From positions 65,311,703 through 65,375,702 of the forward strand of contig CAMGYJ010000002.1 of the NCBI GenBank assembly GCA_946122785.1: DNA of 64,000 nucleotides, given 5' to 3'. Position 1 is the first letter of the stretch; each line of letters opens with the position of its first letter. Position numbers and translations under genes: made by a program. Source of the stretch: Linum tenue (lineage: Eukaryota; Streptophyta; Magnoliopsida; Malpighiales; Linaceae). Of the stretch, positions 31,888 through 42,991 are shown piece after piece. A model generated the notes under the pieces. It was not told the DNA's origin and did no database searches. It saw nothing but the letters and a program-made list of their open reading frames with translations.

Positions 31888-33525
31888 ATGGCGGGGGACT
31901 TGCAGGTTCTGAACGCCCTGGACGTGGCGAAGACGCAGTGGTACCACTTCACCGCCGTCATCATCGCCGGGATGGGATTCTTCACCGACGCCTACGACCT
32001 CTTCTGCATCTCCCTCGTCACCAAGCTCCTCGGACGCATCTACTACCACGTCGACGGCGCCCCCAAGCCGGGCTCCCTCCCGCCAAACGTCGCCGCCGCG
32101 GTCAACGGCGTCGCGCTCTGCGGCACCCTCGCCGGCCAGCTCTTCTTCGGGTGGCTCGGGGACAAGCTGGGCCGGAAGAAGGTGTACGGCCTCACCCTGA
32201 TGCTGATGGTGATCTGCTCCGTCGCGTCGGGCCTCTCGTTCGGGCACGAGCCCAAGTCCGTGATGGCCACGCTCTGCTTCTTCCGCTTCTGGCTCGGGTT
32301 CGGGATCGGCGGCGACTACCCGCTCTCCGCCACCATCATGTCCGAGTACGCCAACAAGAAGACGCGCGGCGCGTTCATCGCCGCCGTCTTCGCGATGCAG
32401 GGGTTCGGCATCCTCTCCGGCGGCGTCTTCGCCATCATCATCTCCTCCGCCTTCAACTTCTGGTTCCGCGCCCCGCCCTACTCGGTCGACCCCGCCGCCT
32501 CCACCGTCCCGCAGGCCGACTTCGTCTGGCGGATCATCCTCATGGTCGGCGCTCTGCCGGCGCTGATGACGTACTACTGGCGGATGAAGATGCCGGAGAC
32601 CGCAAGGTACACCGCGCTTGTCGCCAAGGACGTCGGCCGCGCCAACAAGGACATGGCCAAGGTGCTGGACACGGAAATCGAGGAGCAGAAGCCGGCGGCG
32701 GCGGAGGAGGAGGAGATTATTGCGAGGAGCCGCCAACAACAACAACAGGGCTACGGCCTCTTCTCCCGCGAATTCATCCGGCGGCACGGGACCCACCTGC
32801 TGGGGACCACCACGACGTGGTTCCTGCTGGACATCGCGTTCTACAGCCAGAACCTGTTCCAGAAGGACATCTTCAGCGCCGTGGGGTGGATCCCGCCGCC
32901 GCAAACCATGAACGCGATCCAGGAGGTGTACAGGATCGCCAGGGCGCAGACGCTGATCGCGATGGTCAGCACGGTGCCGGGGTACTGGTTCACGGTGGTG
33001 CTGATCGACGTGATCGGCAGGTTCGCCATCCAGCTGATCGGGTTCTTCTTCATGACGGTGTTCATGTTCGCCCTGGCGATCCCGTACGACCACTGGAAGC
33101 AGAGCGGCAACCGCATCTGGTTCGTGGTGCTGTACGCGCTGACCTTCTTCTTCGCGAACTTCGGTCCCAACGCGACGACGTTCGTGGTCCCCGCGGAGAT
33201 ATTCCCGGCGCGGGTGAGGTCGACTTGCCACGGGATATCGGCGGCGTCCGGGAAGCTCGGGGCGATCGTGGGGGCGTTCGGGTTCCTGTATCTGGCGCAG
33301 GACCGGGACAAGGCCAAGGCGGATGCAGGTTACCCGGCCGGGATCGGGGTGAGGAACTCGCTGATTGTGTTGGGGTTCGTCAACTTGCTGGGGCTGCTGT
33401 TCACGTTCTTGGTGCCGGAATCCAAAGGGAAGTCGCTGGAGGAGATGTCTGGGGAGCAGGAGGAGGATGACTCTGCAGCAGCTTCCAACAATGATAATAG
33501 GACTGTTCCGGTAACAGTCGCTTAA
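31888..33525 (+). CDS. PHT1: High-affinity phosphate transporter, PHT1 family (copy 1)
   Basis: A single-exon protein of 545 residues, the usual PHT1 length. It is a major-facilitator H+/phosphate symporter expected in the plasma membrane. Visible marks: N-terminal [26 protein letters not shown] in the first membrane helix (aspartate at residue 34), the PHT1 signature [13 protein letters not shown] at residues 141-153, a hydrophilic central loop with poly-E and poly-Q (about residues 260-285) between the two six-helix halves, then [20 protein letters not shown] and [20 protein letters not shown] in the second half, and a hydrophilic tail. The start at 31888 matches family N-termini. Codons are very rich in G/C at the third base, which opens long false frames on both strands. 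Copy 2 follows 6.4 kb downstream in the same orientation. Confidence 0.97.
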   Translation: MAGDLQVLNALDVAKTQWYHFTAVIIAGMGFFTDAYDLFCISLVTKLLGRIYYHVDGAPKPGSLPPNVAAAVNGVALCGTLAGQLFFGWLGDKLGRKKVYGLTLMLMVICSVASGLSFGHEPKSVMATLCFFRFWLGFGIGGDYPLSATIMSEYANKKTRGAFIAAVFAMQGFGILSGGVFAIIISSAFNFWFRAPPYSVDPAASTVPQADFVWRIILMVGALPALMTYYWRMKMPETARYTALVAKDVGRANKDMAKVLDTEIEEQKPAAAEEEEIIARSRQQQQQGYGLFSREFIRRHGTHLLGTTTTWFLLDIAFYSQNLFQKDIFSAVGWIPPPQTMNAIQEVYRIARAQTLIAMVSTVPGYWFTVVLIDVIGRFAIQLIGFFFMTVFMFALAIPYDHWKQSGNRIWFVVLYALTFFFANFGPNATTFVVPAEIFPARVRSTCHGISAASGKLGAIVGAFGFLYLAQDRDKAKADAGYPAGIGVRNSLIVLGFVNLLGLLFTFLVPESKGKSLEEMSGEQEEDDSAAASNNDNRTVPVTVA

Positions 33526-34147
33526 TTAGGCGGAACCAACCTTAATTAGATCATTATTTCAGTTCTAGTTGTAGACACGTACGGATCTTGTTGCAGTGAG
33601 TGAATTTGAGCTTTTTTTTAAGAAAACAGATATGCTTATGGAGGGGAATAACTTGAAAATGCCCGGGTTTGAGTAAGTTATGTAGTATGTGTCCTTTGTG
33701 TGTGGTGTTTGTTCCCTTGCTCTTTGGTTTGAGGATTAGCTAGCTGGCCCTTTGGGATTTGTAGTAGGCTAGCAAATTTTCATTTGTAGCGATTTCTCTT
33801 TTAACATACGGGGGAGATCGAAGTGTTTAAAGTTGGAGTGTTTTGTAGTTGTGGTGTGTTATATATTTAGGTAAATGATTTGCGCTCTGACGTTGGTACT
33901 TGCCTACTTGGTACGTAGAATCATAGAATTGATTCAATTTTTTTTTATAAGTAATCACTCTAATGTTGCGACCCACTAGGAAGGGGCCGGGAAAATAGAC
34001 CGAATCGTTTGAAAAATCATGGTCCAAATTGGACCATACAGTTTGATCTGGACAGTAGATCGTTAAGTATGGTCTCATGGTCTGTATTATATGATATTTT
34101 AATCTCTTGGTCTAGTATGGCCTACATCACGATTTACCGTACAAAAT
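33526..34147. other. 3' flank of PHT1 copy 1
   Basis: 3' untranslated region and spacer; no gene. No clear AATAAA was noted in the first 150 bp. Confidence 0.5.
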
Positions 34148-34155
34148 CGTGGAAC

Positions 34156-34888
34156 TAGGGATGGCAATCAAACACATGACCGTGGGTACCTGACCGCCCC
34201 CAACCCAGTCAAACCGGGGAATCCCCGCTTTAATTGGGTATGGGTAAAACTCGCAAAATATTTGATGGGTATAGGGGTATGGTTTTAGCCTCCCCCATCC
34301 CATTGACATACCCATACCCGTCCGAGCAATAATATTTGTTCACATATTAAGAATACATGGATCAAATAGTAATCTATCAATTATAGTGAGGGTAACTCAA
34401 CAAAATAATTAGTAGAACTGCAATTGAGTGGCCATCTAAATCAAAACCTTATTCATTTTCTTCAACTTTCCCTTCACTCCTTCACTTTTTCCCTCGTATT
34501 AACAAGATTATATTATGTTAGTTAGACGTATTTCTTAGTAGATGTATTAGAGATAGAGAATAATGATTTGTATTACATTGTACTCTATCTTATTGATAAA
34601 TTGATGTTTCAGGATAAGATGCCTTGAACCATATTAGATGATTGTCACTTTGTCGACTTCATGATATAGTAGGTGTGTTTAATATTATAATTGAAAATTT
34701 TAAAGTAAATTCTAGGTATTATAATGTTGCATGTACAGGGAATGTATTACCCATGGGTACCTTAAACCCACAGGTATGAGGATGGTTTACAAAACCTTCT
34801 TCCTCATGGATATGGGGTGGGTATGGGTTTAGATATTTGAAAGCGGGGATGGGGATGGTTAGCCAAACTCGTCCCAATGACATCCCTA
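34156..34888. mobile_element. Non-autonomous hAT element, 733 bp
   Basis: Left end TAGGGATGGCAAT and right complement TAGGGATGTCATT form the inverted repeats, a typical plant hAT (Ac-like) terminus. The 8-bp repeat CGTGGAAC flanks it (34148-34155 and 34889-34896). The interior has no transposase; the subterminal regions are rich in ATGGGTATGGG-type words and their complements. Confidence 0.93.
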
Positions 34889-34971
34889 CGTGGAACCAGC
34901 CGACTTCTCAATACATGTTAGATACCGACTCAACCACTCTCCCAACTCCCACAACGATACCCAAGTCTCGT

Positions 34972-35541
34972 TCATCCCCTTCTATTCGCGTTGGAACTTC
35001 CAGCTCCATTTTTTACCTTCGCAGCTGGGTGGGGATCTTGAGAACCGACAACCTTTTCTCTGTCAGGTGCGATCTCAGTGATTCCCGCTGGTGGGAAACG
35101 GCGGAAAGGTGGGAAGGATTTAGTAGTCTTCTCCATTAGTTCAGCTTTCAGTGCCAGCGTGGAAGCTTCATATACGGTCCAAACAGTCTGTAACCCCCTC
35201 TTCTCCTGGATTGAGCCCTTCAACCCATTGATATATCGAGCAACCTTTTGTCCTTCCGTCTCTCCTAACTCATTGCGTTCAGCAAAACGCAAGAATTCAG
35301 TGGTGTATTTAGTAACACTTCTTCTTCCTTGCACGCAATCAAGGTACATCTTGTATAGAATCTGCTCATAATCCTTCAGAAGTAAACGCTCCATCATTAG
35401 CTGTTTCATCCGCCTCCATGATCGGATGGGAGCCTTTCGTTGGCGTCGTCGTTGGACGACCAGTTTATCCCACCACACAGCTGCAGTGCTCTTCAACCTG
35501 ACAGCCACCATCTTAATTTGCTTACTTTCAGGTACCTCCAT
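34972..35541 (-). pseudogene. Ty3/Gypsy gag fragment
   Basis: Minus-strand reading from the methionine at 35541: MEVPESKQIKMVAVRLKSTA, AVWWDKL, KAPIRSWRRMKQLMMERLLL, YKMYLDCVQGRRSVTKYTTE, FLRFAERNEL, VARYINGLKG. This is the retrotrans_gag domain including the A-x-x-W-W motif. The open frame reaches 35619 only by running through the primer site. The zinc knuckle and all of pol are missing; the hAT element ends 75 bp to the left. Confidence 0.88.
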
Positions 35542-35576
35542 GAAGTCAAGCTTAGAAAAGAGACAGGAGAAAGCCT

Positions 35577-35588
35577 GCTCTGATACCA
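35577..35588 (-). other. Primer binding site of the Gypsy gag relic
   Basis: Minus strand TGGTATCAGAGC, the initiator-methionine tRNA site, two bases from a plus-strand TG at 35591 that would be the LTR edge. Confidence 0.75.
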
Positions 35589-35590
35589 CC

Positions 35591-35990
35591 TGACGCAGTT
35601 GGAAACCACACCAATTCAATCAACGCTTGAATTCTAAAGAACGTATAAGCTTGCTAGCTACAAGCTTGGAAAGAAAATCCAGAATCCACTGGGAACAGCA
35701 AACCCTTAGGTTTAGTTTTGATTTCGAATAATAGTTGCCCTCTTCCTACAGCAATCAAAGCCTTAAATAGACAAACTCAACTACCCTATCCAATTGTGTT
35801 TAGGACTACCCTATCCGATTGTGTTTAGGACTTAAACAAAATACTAAAAGTAATTGAAAACAAACTAATAATAAAAATAATTGCAACAACCAATCTTCGT
35901 CAACTCTGCACTCCTCACGCCTCCAACCGAGCTGCTTCCTCCAACCGAGCGGCTTCATCAATATGCCCAGAAATCCTCGCTGCATCAACA
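35591..35990 (-). repeat. Presumed 5' LTR of the Gypsy gag relic
   Basis: Starts TGACGCAGTTGG directly beyond the primer site. The far end (a CA near 35990) is uncertain because no partner LTR is left. Contains two tandem 26-bp units (CCTATCCAATTGTGTTTAGG and variant) at 35782-35833. Confidence 0.45.
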
Positions 35991-36064
35991 AAGCTCGAAT
36001 AATATGCAAAGAGAAATAGTAGTCTATCACTTTTTGTAAAAATAACAACAAAAAACATACCGCC

Positions 36065-36086
36065 CATCGGGCGGGCACAAAACTAG
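36065..36086 (+). mobile_element. Helitron 3' end (hairpin plus CTAG)
   Basis: CCGCCC-AT-CGGGCGGGC hairpin, then ACAAAACTAG and a host T. The order fits a Helitron 3' terminus in plus orientation. No matching 5' terminus was located; the element may contain, or have been broken by, the Gypsy relic to its left. Confidence 0.6.
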
Positions 36087-36342
36087 TTGTATTTAAAGTA
36101 ATAGTATTATCACTCCCCTTATCAGCTTTTCATTTCTAGTATTGCATATAGGAAGAAAGACCTAAGTCACATCAACGCCCCCTGTTAAGTGGATTAACAA
36201 AAAGCTCCTGATTCACAATTGAAGAATGAATTGATCAAAACTTATGGTTCATGCCACGACTTTGTTGAAGAATTGGCAGGGCAACACGCGTAGGACAAGG
36301 GTCGCTATTGTTGAAGATGATGAACTCGCAACCGCGGGAAAA

Positions 36343-38279
36343 GAGCACTACTACTATGCTATATAGTATTGGTGCTTTAATGTACAACTTGAAGTTGTAC
36401 CATAACATTAAATGTATACTAATAATGAGCCCGGGCTCCGCGCCGGGTTACGTTTGTCTTTGTAATTTTATGGATGACTTAAAAGTAGATCAAGCAATTG
36501 CTTGGCTGAGTAATTTAATTGGTGAATTATTGGAGATAGATTGGCTCAGCAAATGTAACACATTGGGTTCACTAAAACGGAATGGTACAACGATCTTCAA
36601 TAAGTTTTGATTTTTGTATGGTTATGTAATGTAGAGTTGTGAGTTAATGGACATACTGTTATTTTTTAGAGAGAGAGAGAGATGAGATGAGATTGTACTG
36701 TGTTGTTGAGAGCAGGGATGTTAACTCCAATCGCCAACATCTAGTCAATCCCACCTCCAAGGAATCGATTGCAGAGGGGAGAACATGCAAACAACGACCA
36801 CAAAAGAGAAGAAAAGGTTAGATCAAAAACTGAAGATAGAGAGCGAAACCAGAGAATAATTAGGTTGTTTGCTCCGCAGTGGAATTAGGCTGCGTGTCCT
36901 CTCCGTGCGGCTACTTCCGCATAACCCACTCCCTCACCAGCTAGGCCGTTCTCTGGAAAACCCTCATCTTCCTCTCCTCGAACCTTCGCCGCCACCCTCA
37001 ACCACCCGCTCTGCCAAGTCCCCTCTGCCGCCTTCACCCTCCTCTGGCAGGTTGAGAGAGAAGTATGCAGAGAAAAGATGAATAACCAGAAATCAATTGC
37101 ACTGCCAGCTGGTGTGGGTCTTCTCCAGACCTCTCAAACCTGCTGATCGCTTCAGTCGGCCATCTCCTGGTCAACTCCAACGCAAATGGCCTCCCTGACT
37201 GTGAACTCAAAGCAGATAACCTCATCTGAAAGGCGATAAAAAAATCGATGTTAAAAAGAAAGAGAGATTGCACTAATCCGAGTGAAGAGAAGAAATCAAA
37301 TCATCAAAATAGCGAAAATATACCATACAGATTTGTGCCTCCTCCGATTCCCCCTCGGCTTCTCCTTCTCCAGTCGGTCGGTCCAAGCTACTGAGGGGCT
37401 GTGAGGGAAAAAAAACAGAGTGGAGAGAGTGGAGAGAGGAAAATACTGGGAAACTAAATGCACCGATGGTTTATATTTTCGTCTCCACCCAATGCACTCC
37501 TGATTTGACCCTTCTTTTCTCTCATAATTCACTCAAGCTGTCAAGCAATTCATCACTCTTCCCAACCTCAAGATCGCTTCCCAACTCAATCGTGGCCATT
37601 TATTTTTCCTGTGACCAATGCGTCGCTTTCTCCCAAGAATAAGCAGGCACAAGGATAACATGTGTCAGTTGCCGGTCCAATCACGGAGAGAAACGTAAGG
37701 AAGGGGAAAGGATAATTTCACAAAGAGATAAGGACAACGTAATAATTATCAGAAGGTGTAATAATTACCGGAAGGTCTAAGAGGGAATGGTTGAGAGTAG
37801 CAGAGAAAGAAAATCAATAAAACAAAAAGCGAAGGGAAAATGAGCGTGCAGCTGAGGGCAACGCGGCACACACAGAAACAACGGAGGGACCCAGACACAG
37901 GCAACCAACCAATAAAAAAAGGCGGTCGGGCCCAATCGCAGAGCATGGACCAATGGGATGAGAGTGAACAGTAATTTTGAGTCTAAATGAATAGTAATTT
38001 CGTGTCTAGGCGTACAGTAACCGTGTCTTTGCAAATAACTTTTTTCAAAGTTTAAGTTGTACCATAAAGGAATTTGTATCATTATGTTAGTACAACTTTA
38101 CAACTTGAAGTTGTACCATCACATAAAAGTACAAGTTAAAGTTGTACCATAATAGAATTTGTATAAAAAGTATAGGTACAATCTGAAGTTGTACCATAAC
38201 GTTAAAAGTACAATTTCAAGTTGTACCATAAAGACAAAAACCTATAGCACCAATACTATATAGCATTGTAAAATTTTGT
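36343..38279. mobile_element. MULE-type MITE copy A, split by a nested insertion
   Basis: The two outer pieces, 36343-36418 and 38049-38279 (307 bp together), align end to end with the intact copy B at 45278-45587 (310 bp). The 10-bp repeat CGCGGGAAAA flanks the whole (36333-36342, 38280-38289). The termini contain GCTATATAGTATTGGTGC and its complement. The interior consists of repeats around TACAACTTGAAGTTGTACCAT. The 9-10-bp TSD points to Mutator-like mobilisation. Confidence 0.87.
36419..38048 (-). mobile_element. Helitron-like insertion inside the MITE, 1630 bp
   Basis: The insertion is defined by comparison with the uninterrupted copy B, where ATGTATA is followed at once by AGTTTAGG. 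No target bases are duplicated. On the minus strand its 3' end has a GC-rich hairpin (CCCGG-CGCGGAG-CCGGG type) followed by CTCATTATTAG and a host T, close to the Helitron CTAG|T end. The 5' end reads TTGAAAAAAG rather than TC, so it is an atypical or mutated Helitron. It contains GC-richer pieces (about 36860-37550) that may be captured gene fragments; I do not recognise them. Confidence 0.6.
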
Positions 38280-38289
38280 CGCGGGAAAA

Positions 38290-39819
38290 TAAGATAAAGG
38301 AGGTACATGTTTGGGTATCTCGGATCAATGCAGTCAAAAGCGTGATTCTACCTAAAAGCAGAAAAGGGGTAAAATCGAAAAGCGGCGAATCAAAGCGTAA
38401 AAGCGTAAGTTTTTTATGCATCATGTATAATAGTTAAAAATCTGTTAAGTACCACATGTATTATGCAAAATATGAGTGCATGGAGTTTAGACAAGTGAAT
38501 AAATACATGCAATTCATGTCCAAATTAAAGCAAATTCATAACATCTTAACAATAAGTTCATAAACATAAACTGTAATCCACAAACGAGTTAATAGCCAAA
38601 TTCTCACAACATTAGCTTCACATTCTGCCCTTGGTTTCTCAAAGGTTCAATTAGAAACACCACATATACATAATTTAGCAGTAGCATACGTAGGTAAACC
38701 AGTAGGTTATACGCCTATTGGAAATTATAAGTAGTTTCCTTCATTTTGCTGGGTTGGTTTAAATTATTGAGAATGTGTGAGTTGTAATTTAGCTAGAAAT
38801 ACCTGCTAGGTTATATGTTCAGGGTGGACTAAGAGTTGAGAAGGGGAAGTATTTACCCACCATTTAGGAGTCATAGGTGAAGTGGCGACGGGGTAGGACA
38901 AGATAGAGACGGAAACTAACATGGTGTGGCGCCAGCGAGCGGCGACAGGTGACAATGAGTGCGACGGGTGCTGCCACGTTGGAGCTATCGAGTGCGACGG
39001 GCTAGAGCTTCACTGAAAGGTGGCGACGACGGTTGCGGACTTGCAGCGGCGGCGAATACTTCACTGGAAGGCCGGCTGCGCGGCGGCGCTGAGTGTGCTT
39101 GAGTGCTGGAGATGGAGGATTAGGGATTGCGGAAGAGTGGTTTGGCAACCTCAGCCTAATATCCACCCCTTCCCCCCCCCCCCCCCTTTTTTTTTCCAAA
39201 GTGATCAAAATGGCGCCGTTTTTGTTTGGCGGAGACAATTTTCTCCTTTGCTTGGAATCGGATAAAAACGGTATGAAAGCGCGATTTTATCCGATTTTAA
39301 CGATTCTACTAACGCTTTTGACTGATTTTGAGTAAAATACGATTTTATTAGTGATTTTATTAGTGATTTTAAAGCGCGATTTTGACTAGACTGTCTCGGA
39401 TCACTTCACATGAGTTGAGCTGGGATTTAATAGCATAGACCAATAACATGTTGCAGTCTATAAATACACTCATTAAATATTAATTTTAACAAATCACTCC
39501 TTAATACCAACGAGAACAACAAACGCATACTCCTCACTTGTTTACCTTTGTACCATTTTGTGTACAATCCACAACAGAACCAGCACAAAGCCGTCTCAAC
39601 ATAACAAACAAATGACACTTGATTATTTTACAGTGAAACTCATTAAACAGCAAGACCATCTTTCTCCGGAATGACATATATGCTACTGTTTGTTCTTACT
39701 CTAGCACAACGGCTCCCCTATATCCCACCGTTCTTCTTCTCCGAATAAAGTCCAGCAGATGGAGTTAATAAGTGAATCGACCGATTCTCCCCGGCTCCCT
39801 GCTTTGGTTTCCTCGCAAC
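38290..39819. other. Upstream region of PHT1 copy 2, no gene seen
   Basis: Nothing coding recognised. A C run followed by a T run lies at about 39173-39195. No exact GNATATNC element was seen in the last 500 bp before copy 2. Confidence 0.5.
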
Positions 39820-39829
39820 TATATATATT
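39819..39829 (+). promoter_or_regulatory. Possible TATA box of PHT1 copy 2
   Basis: CTATATATATT about 75 bp upstream of the ATG. A TTTCAG at 39870-39875 could instead be the acceptor of a leader intron like that of copy 1, in which case the promoter would lie further upstream. Confidence 0.4.
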
Positions 39830-39902
39830 TTGTTTGATGGTCGTTAACCCCGCCGGCCTCATCCTCAAATTTCAGCAAACACCTTGTGGCTAAACCTTGA
39901 AA

Positions 39903-41513
39903 ATGGGGAAAGATCAATTGCAGGTCCTGAACGCGCTTGACTCAGCCAAAACACAATGGTACCACTTCACCGCCGTCATCATCGCCGGGATGGGTTTCTT
40001 CACGGACGCCTACGATCTCTTCTGCATCTCCCTCGTCACCAAGCTTCTGGGTCGCATTTATTACCACCACGAAGGTGCTCTGAAGCCCGGAATTCTGCCC
40101 CCGGGCGTTTCCGCAGCCGTGAATGGAGTGGCACTCTGCGGCACCCTTGCCGGCCAGCTCTTCTTCGGCTGGCTGGGCGACAAACTCGGCCGGAAGAAAG
40201 TCTACGGCATGACGCTGATGCTCATGGTGATCTGCTCCGTCGCGTCGGGGCTCTCCATGGGGAAAGACCCCAAAGCAGTAATCACCACGCTCTGCTTCTT
40301 CCGATTCTGGCTCGGGTTCGGGATCGGCGGCGATTACCCGCTCTCCGCCACCATAATGTCTGAGTACGCCAACAAGAAGACCAGGGGAGCTTTCATCGCG
40401 GCGGTGTTCGCGATGCAGGGCTTCGGCATCCTCGCCGGCGGGCTGTTTGCCATCGTCGTCTCCACCTCGTTCAACGCCAGGTTCAAAGCTCCGGCTTACA
40501 GAGACAATGCGGACGCCTCGACACCCCCGCAGGCGGATTACGTGTGGCGGATCATTCTAATGGTGGGTGCTCTGCCCGCAGGGCTCACTTACTATTCGAG
40601 GATGAAGATGCCGGAAACCGCCCGCTTCACTGCGCTCGTGGCCAAGGATGCGAAGCAGGCTGCGGACGACATGGCGAAAGTTCTGCAGCAAGAAATTGAA
40701 GCAGAGGAGCACAAAGTGGAGCGAATTGGGGAGGACGAGGCCACCGCGTACGGGCTGTTCTCCAAGGAATTCCTCCGCCGCCACGGAACCCACCTGCTGG
40801 GGACGACGACGACTTGGTTCTTGCTGGACATCGCCTTCTACAGCCAGAATCTGTTCCAGAAGGACATCTTCAGCGCGATCGGGTGGATCCCGCAGGCCGA
40901 GACGATGAACGCGACCGAGGAAGTGTTCCGAATCGCCAGAGCGCAGACCCTGATCGCGCTCTGCAGCACGGTGCCGGGTTACTGGTTCACGGTGGCGCTG
41001 ATCGATAAGATTGGGAGGTTCTCGATCCAGCTGATGGGGTTCTTCTTCATGACCGTGTTCATGTTTGCTCTGGCGATCCCATACGACCACTGGACTCACA
41101 AGGAGAATCGGATTGGGTTCGTGGTGATGTACTCGCTGACCTTCTTCTTCGCGAATTTCGGACCCAACGCGACGACGTTCGTGGTCCCCGCGGAGATATT
41201 CCCGGCGCGGGTGAGGTCGACGTGCCACGGGATATCGTCGGCGTCAGGGAAGCTTGGAGCGATGGTTGGGGCGTTCGGATTCTTGTATCTGGCACAGAAC
41301 AAGGACAAGTCCAAGGCGGATGCAGGGTACCCTGCGGGGATTGGGGTGAAGAATTCGCTCATTGTGTTGGGATTCGTCAACTTGCTGGGGCTTCTGTTTA
41401 CGTTCTTGGTCCCGGAATCCAAGGGGAAATCGCTGGAAGAGATGTCCGGAGAAAACGAGGAAGACGAGGCTGCAGATTCTAATGGGAATAGGACTACTGT
41501 CACAATTGCTTAA
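39903..41513 (+). CDS. PHT1: High-affinity phosphate transporter, PHT1 family (copy 2)
   Basis: A single-exon protein of 536 residues starting at the ATG at 39903 ([20 protein letters not shown]); the open frame extends two codons upstream only through a TTG. It is very similar to copy 1 along its whole length and has the same marks: FFTDAYDLF, the signature [20 protein letters not shown], the charged central loop ([20 protein letters not shown]), [20 protein letters not shown] and [20 protein letters not shown]. Role by family: plasma-membrane H+/phosphate symport. The pair arose by tandem duplication, with later transposon insertions between. Copy 2 is less G/C-biased at third codon positions than copy 1. 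The central loop and C-terminal tail differ most. Confidence 0.97.
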   Translation: MGKDQLQVLNALDSAKTQWYHFTAVIIAGMGFFTDAYDLFCISLVTKLLGRIYYHHEGALKPGILPPGVSAAVNGVALCGTLAGQLFFGWLGDKLGRKKVYGMTLMLMVICSVASGLSMGKDPKAVITTLCFFRFWLGFGIGGDYPLSATIMSEYANKKTRGAFIAAVFAMQGFGILAGGLFAIVVSTSFNARFKAPAYRDNADASTPPQADYVWRIILMVGALPAGLTYYSRMKMPETARFTALVAKDAKQAADDMAKVLQQEIEAEEHKVERIGEDEATAYGLFSKEFLRRHGTHLLGTTTTWFLLDIAFYSQNLFQKDIFSAIGWIPQAETMNATEEVFRIARAQTLIALCSTVPGYWFTVALIDKIGRFSIQLMGFFFMTVFMFALAIPYDHWTHKENRIGFVVMYSLTFFFANFGPNATTFVVPAEIFPARVRSTCHGISSASGKLGAMVGAFGFLYLAQNKDKSKADAGYPAGIGVKNSLIVLGFVNLLGLLFTFLVPESKGKSLEEMSGENEEDEAADSNGNRTTVTIA

Positions 41514-42017
41514 TTAGGAGAACCAGGACGTTATGGTTAAAGAAATATTGGAGTACTAGACTATTAGTCCTAGAATATCCCTAGTTTGATTGAGCAAGTC
41601 GGGTTTATAGGCCGTTTGTAAAATTCAGTTTTAAAATTTGTACCTTTTGATTCTGTTGGGAAACCTCGAAAAGTTTTCTTATCATAATTTCTGTTCCGAA
41701 CGATATTTGACCGTATATCATCTATAAATAGCTTGGTTAAATTGGAGTTTTGTGGTGCCGTACCAGTACCCGTTCATACTAATTTGGACCAAATACCAAA
41801 CTGGTCAGATTAACTGTCGGCACAGGTGCAGTAACTGCACCATAGTATTTTCATTCATAATTGTAAAACACAAAAACAATAGAAATGAAAGTTGCACACA
41901 GGCATAAGCACAAAAGGCTGGAGATTGAGGTCGATGCTCATTTGTTTCGTTTCGGCGATCTAGAGAGGCTGACCCCGCTCTCATGTTCAAGGGACACATC
42001 ATCCTCTGTCTGGTGAG
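41514..42017. other. 3' flank of PHT1 copy 2
   Basis: 3' untranslated region and spacer up to the LINE; no gene recognised. Confidence 0.5.
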
Positions 42018-42869
42018 ATGGAAGTCCAAAATGGACTAGAGACGCAGCCTAGGCGACACGACCTTAATAACAAACCAGCTGGGAGTCGTGCTAGCCCTAA
42101 AAGGTTTGTCTTCAAGACGTCACCTCGGGTAAAGATTGGTGGGGGTGTTCGGCAACAACATAAGGTGTCACCAGGGAAGGCTGCACCTCTTCCTAGGCAG
42201 GGTACTAAGGGGAGACAGCAACCTGGTCGGCGCGCCAGGCAGGTTCCACAGCGTCAGCAGGTGGCGGATCATGTGGTGGAAGCTCTCGAGCAATCGCGAA
42301 GGCATAGGCTGATCTTGCAGGAGGAATCCGAGGAGGATGAGGCCACGGTTGAGAAGCCTATCCACTCTACGAAGTCACGTGCTTCGTCAGGTACTACTGA
42401 TGACCCTAGGAAGACGCCACTCGTGGATCCTCGATTTCTCGTCAGGGTTGCAACCCAACCTGGGGGCCCGGCACCTCAGGTTCGCCCGCGTCTGAGGAAA
42501 GGAGAAGCAGATGGCTCTCTCACCCTACCCCAGCGGGATGAGGGAGTTACTCCTCATGGTGAACTGTTTGACCTGGAGGACAAGGAAATTTCTAGTATGG
42601 GTGGCCCTATTTCTGAGGATCATCGACCTGTCACTGAATCAGATGGCGATCAGTCGGCCAAGGAGAACCACTCTTTTGAAATCAAGAGACGATCCCCAGT
42701 TATAAACAGGCGTCAAGCTGTGAAAGGGCGGGTACACCAGGTGGTGGAAGCGTTTGAAGCGGGGCTAGTCATTGCTCAGGAGGAGGTTGTTTCAGGCAAA
42801 GGATCCAATTCGAGGCTAAATGAGTACGGGTCTAATCTAATGGACCCCGTTATGGAAAAACGGAAATGA
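42018..42869 (+). pseudogene. LINE ORF1, C-terminal part
   Basis: An open frame of 283 codons, proline-, arginine- and acid-rich, without a recognisable fold. It lies 123 bp upstream of a LINE endonuclease start in the same orientation, the position of ORF1 in plant LINEs. The RNA-binding and zinc-knuckle part that usually begins ORF1 is missing, so the ATG at 42018 is probably internal. Identification rests on position and composition. Confidence 0.6.
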
Positions 42870-42991
42870 GTGCTTGAGGAGATGGAAGGGGAGGTGGGTA
42901 CCCCTCCCACTCCGAAGAAGCAGTTTGTGGAATCAGCTGATGGTTTGGATAAGGTGGAGGAAGCCAGCCTCGAGTGGCCTCGGGCCGATAA

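Noticed and set aside
31849..33231. 460-codon open frame on the minus strand opposite PHT1 copy 1
   Set aside because: It mirrors a very G/C3-rich gene, has the arginine/histidine-rich composition of such shadows and no family features. The same applies to the 510-codon plus-strand frame 31938-33470 and to 40557-41228 in copy 2.
39897..39902. Upstream start codon for PHT1 copy 2
   Set aside because: The codon at 39897 is TTG. The first ATG in frame is 39903 and gives a normal PHT1 N-terminus.
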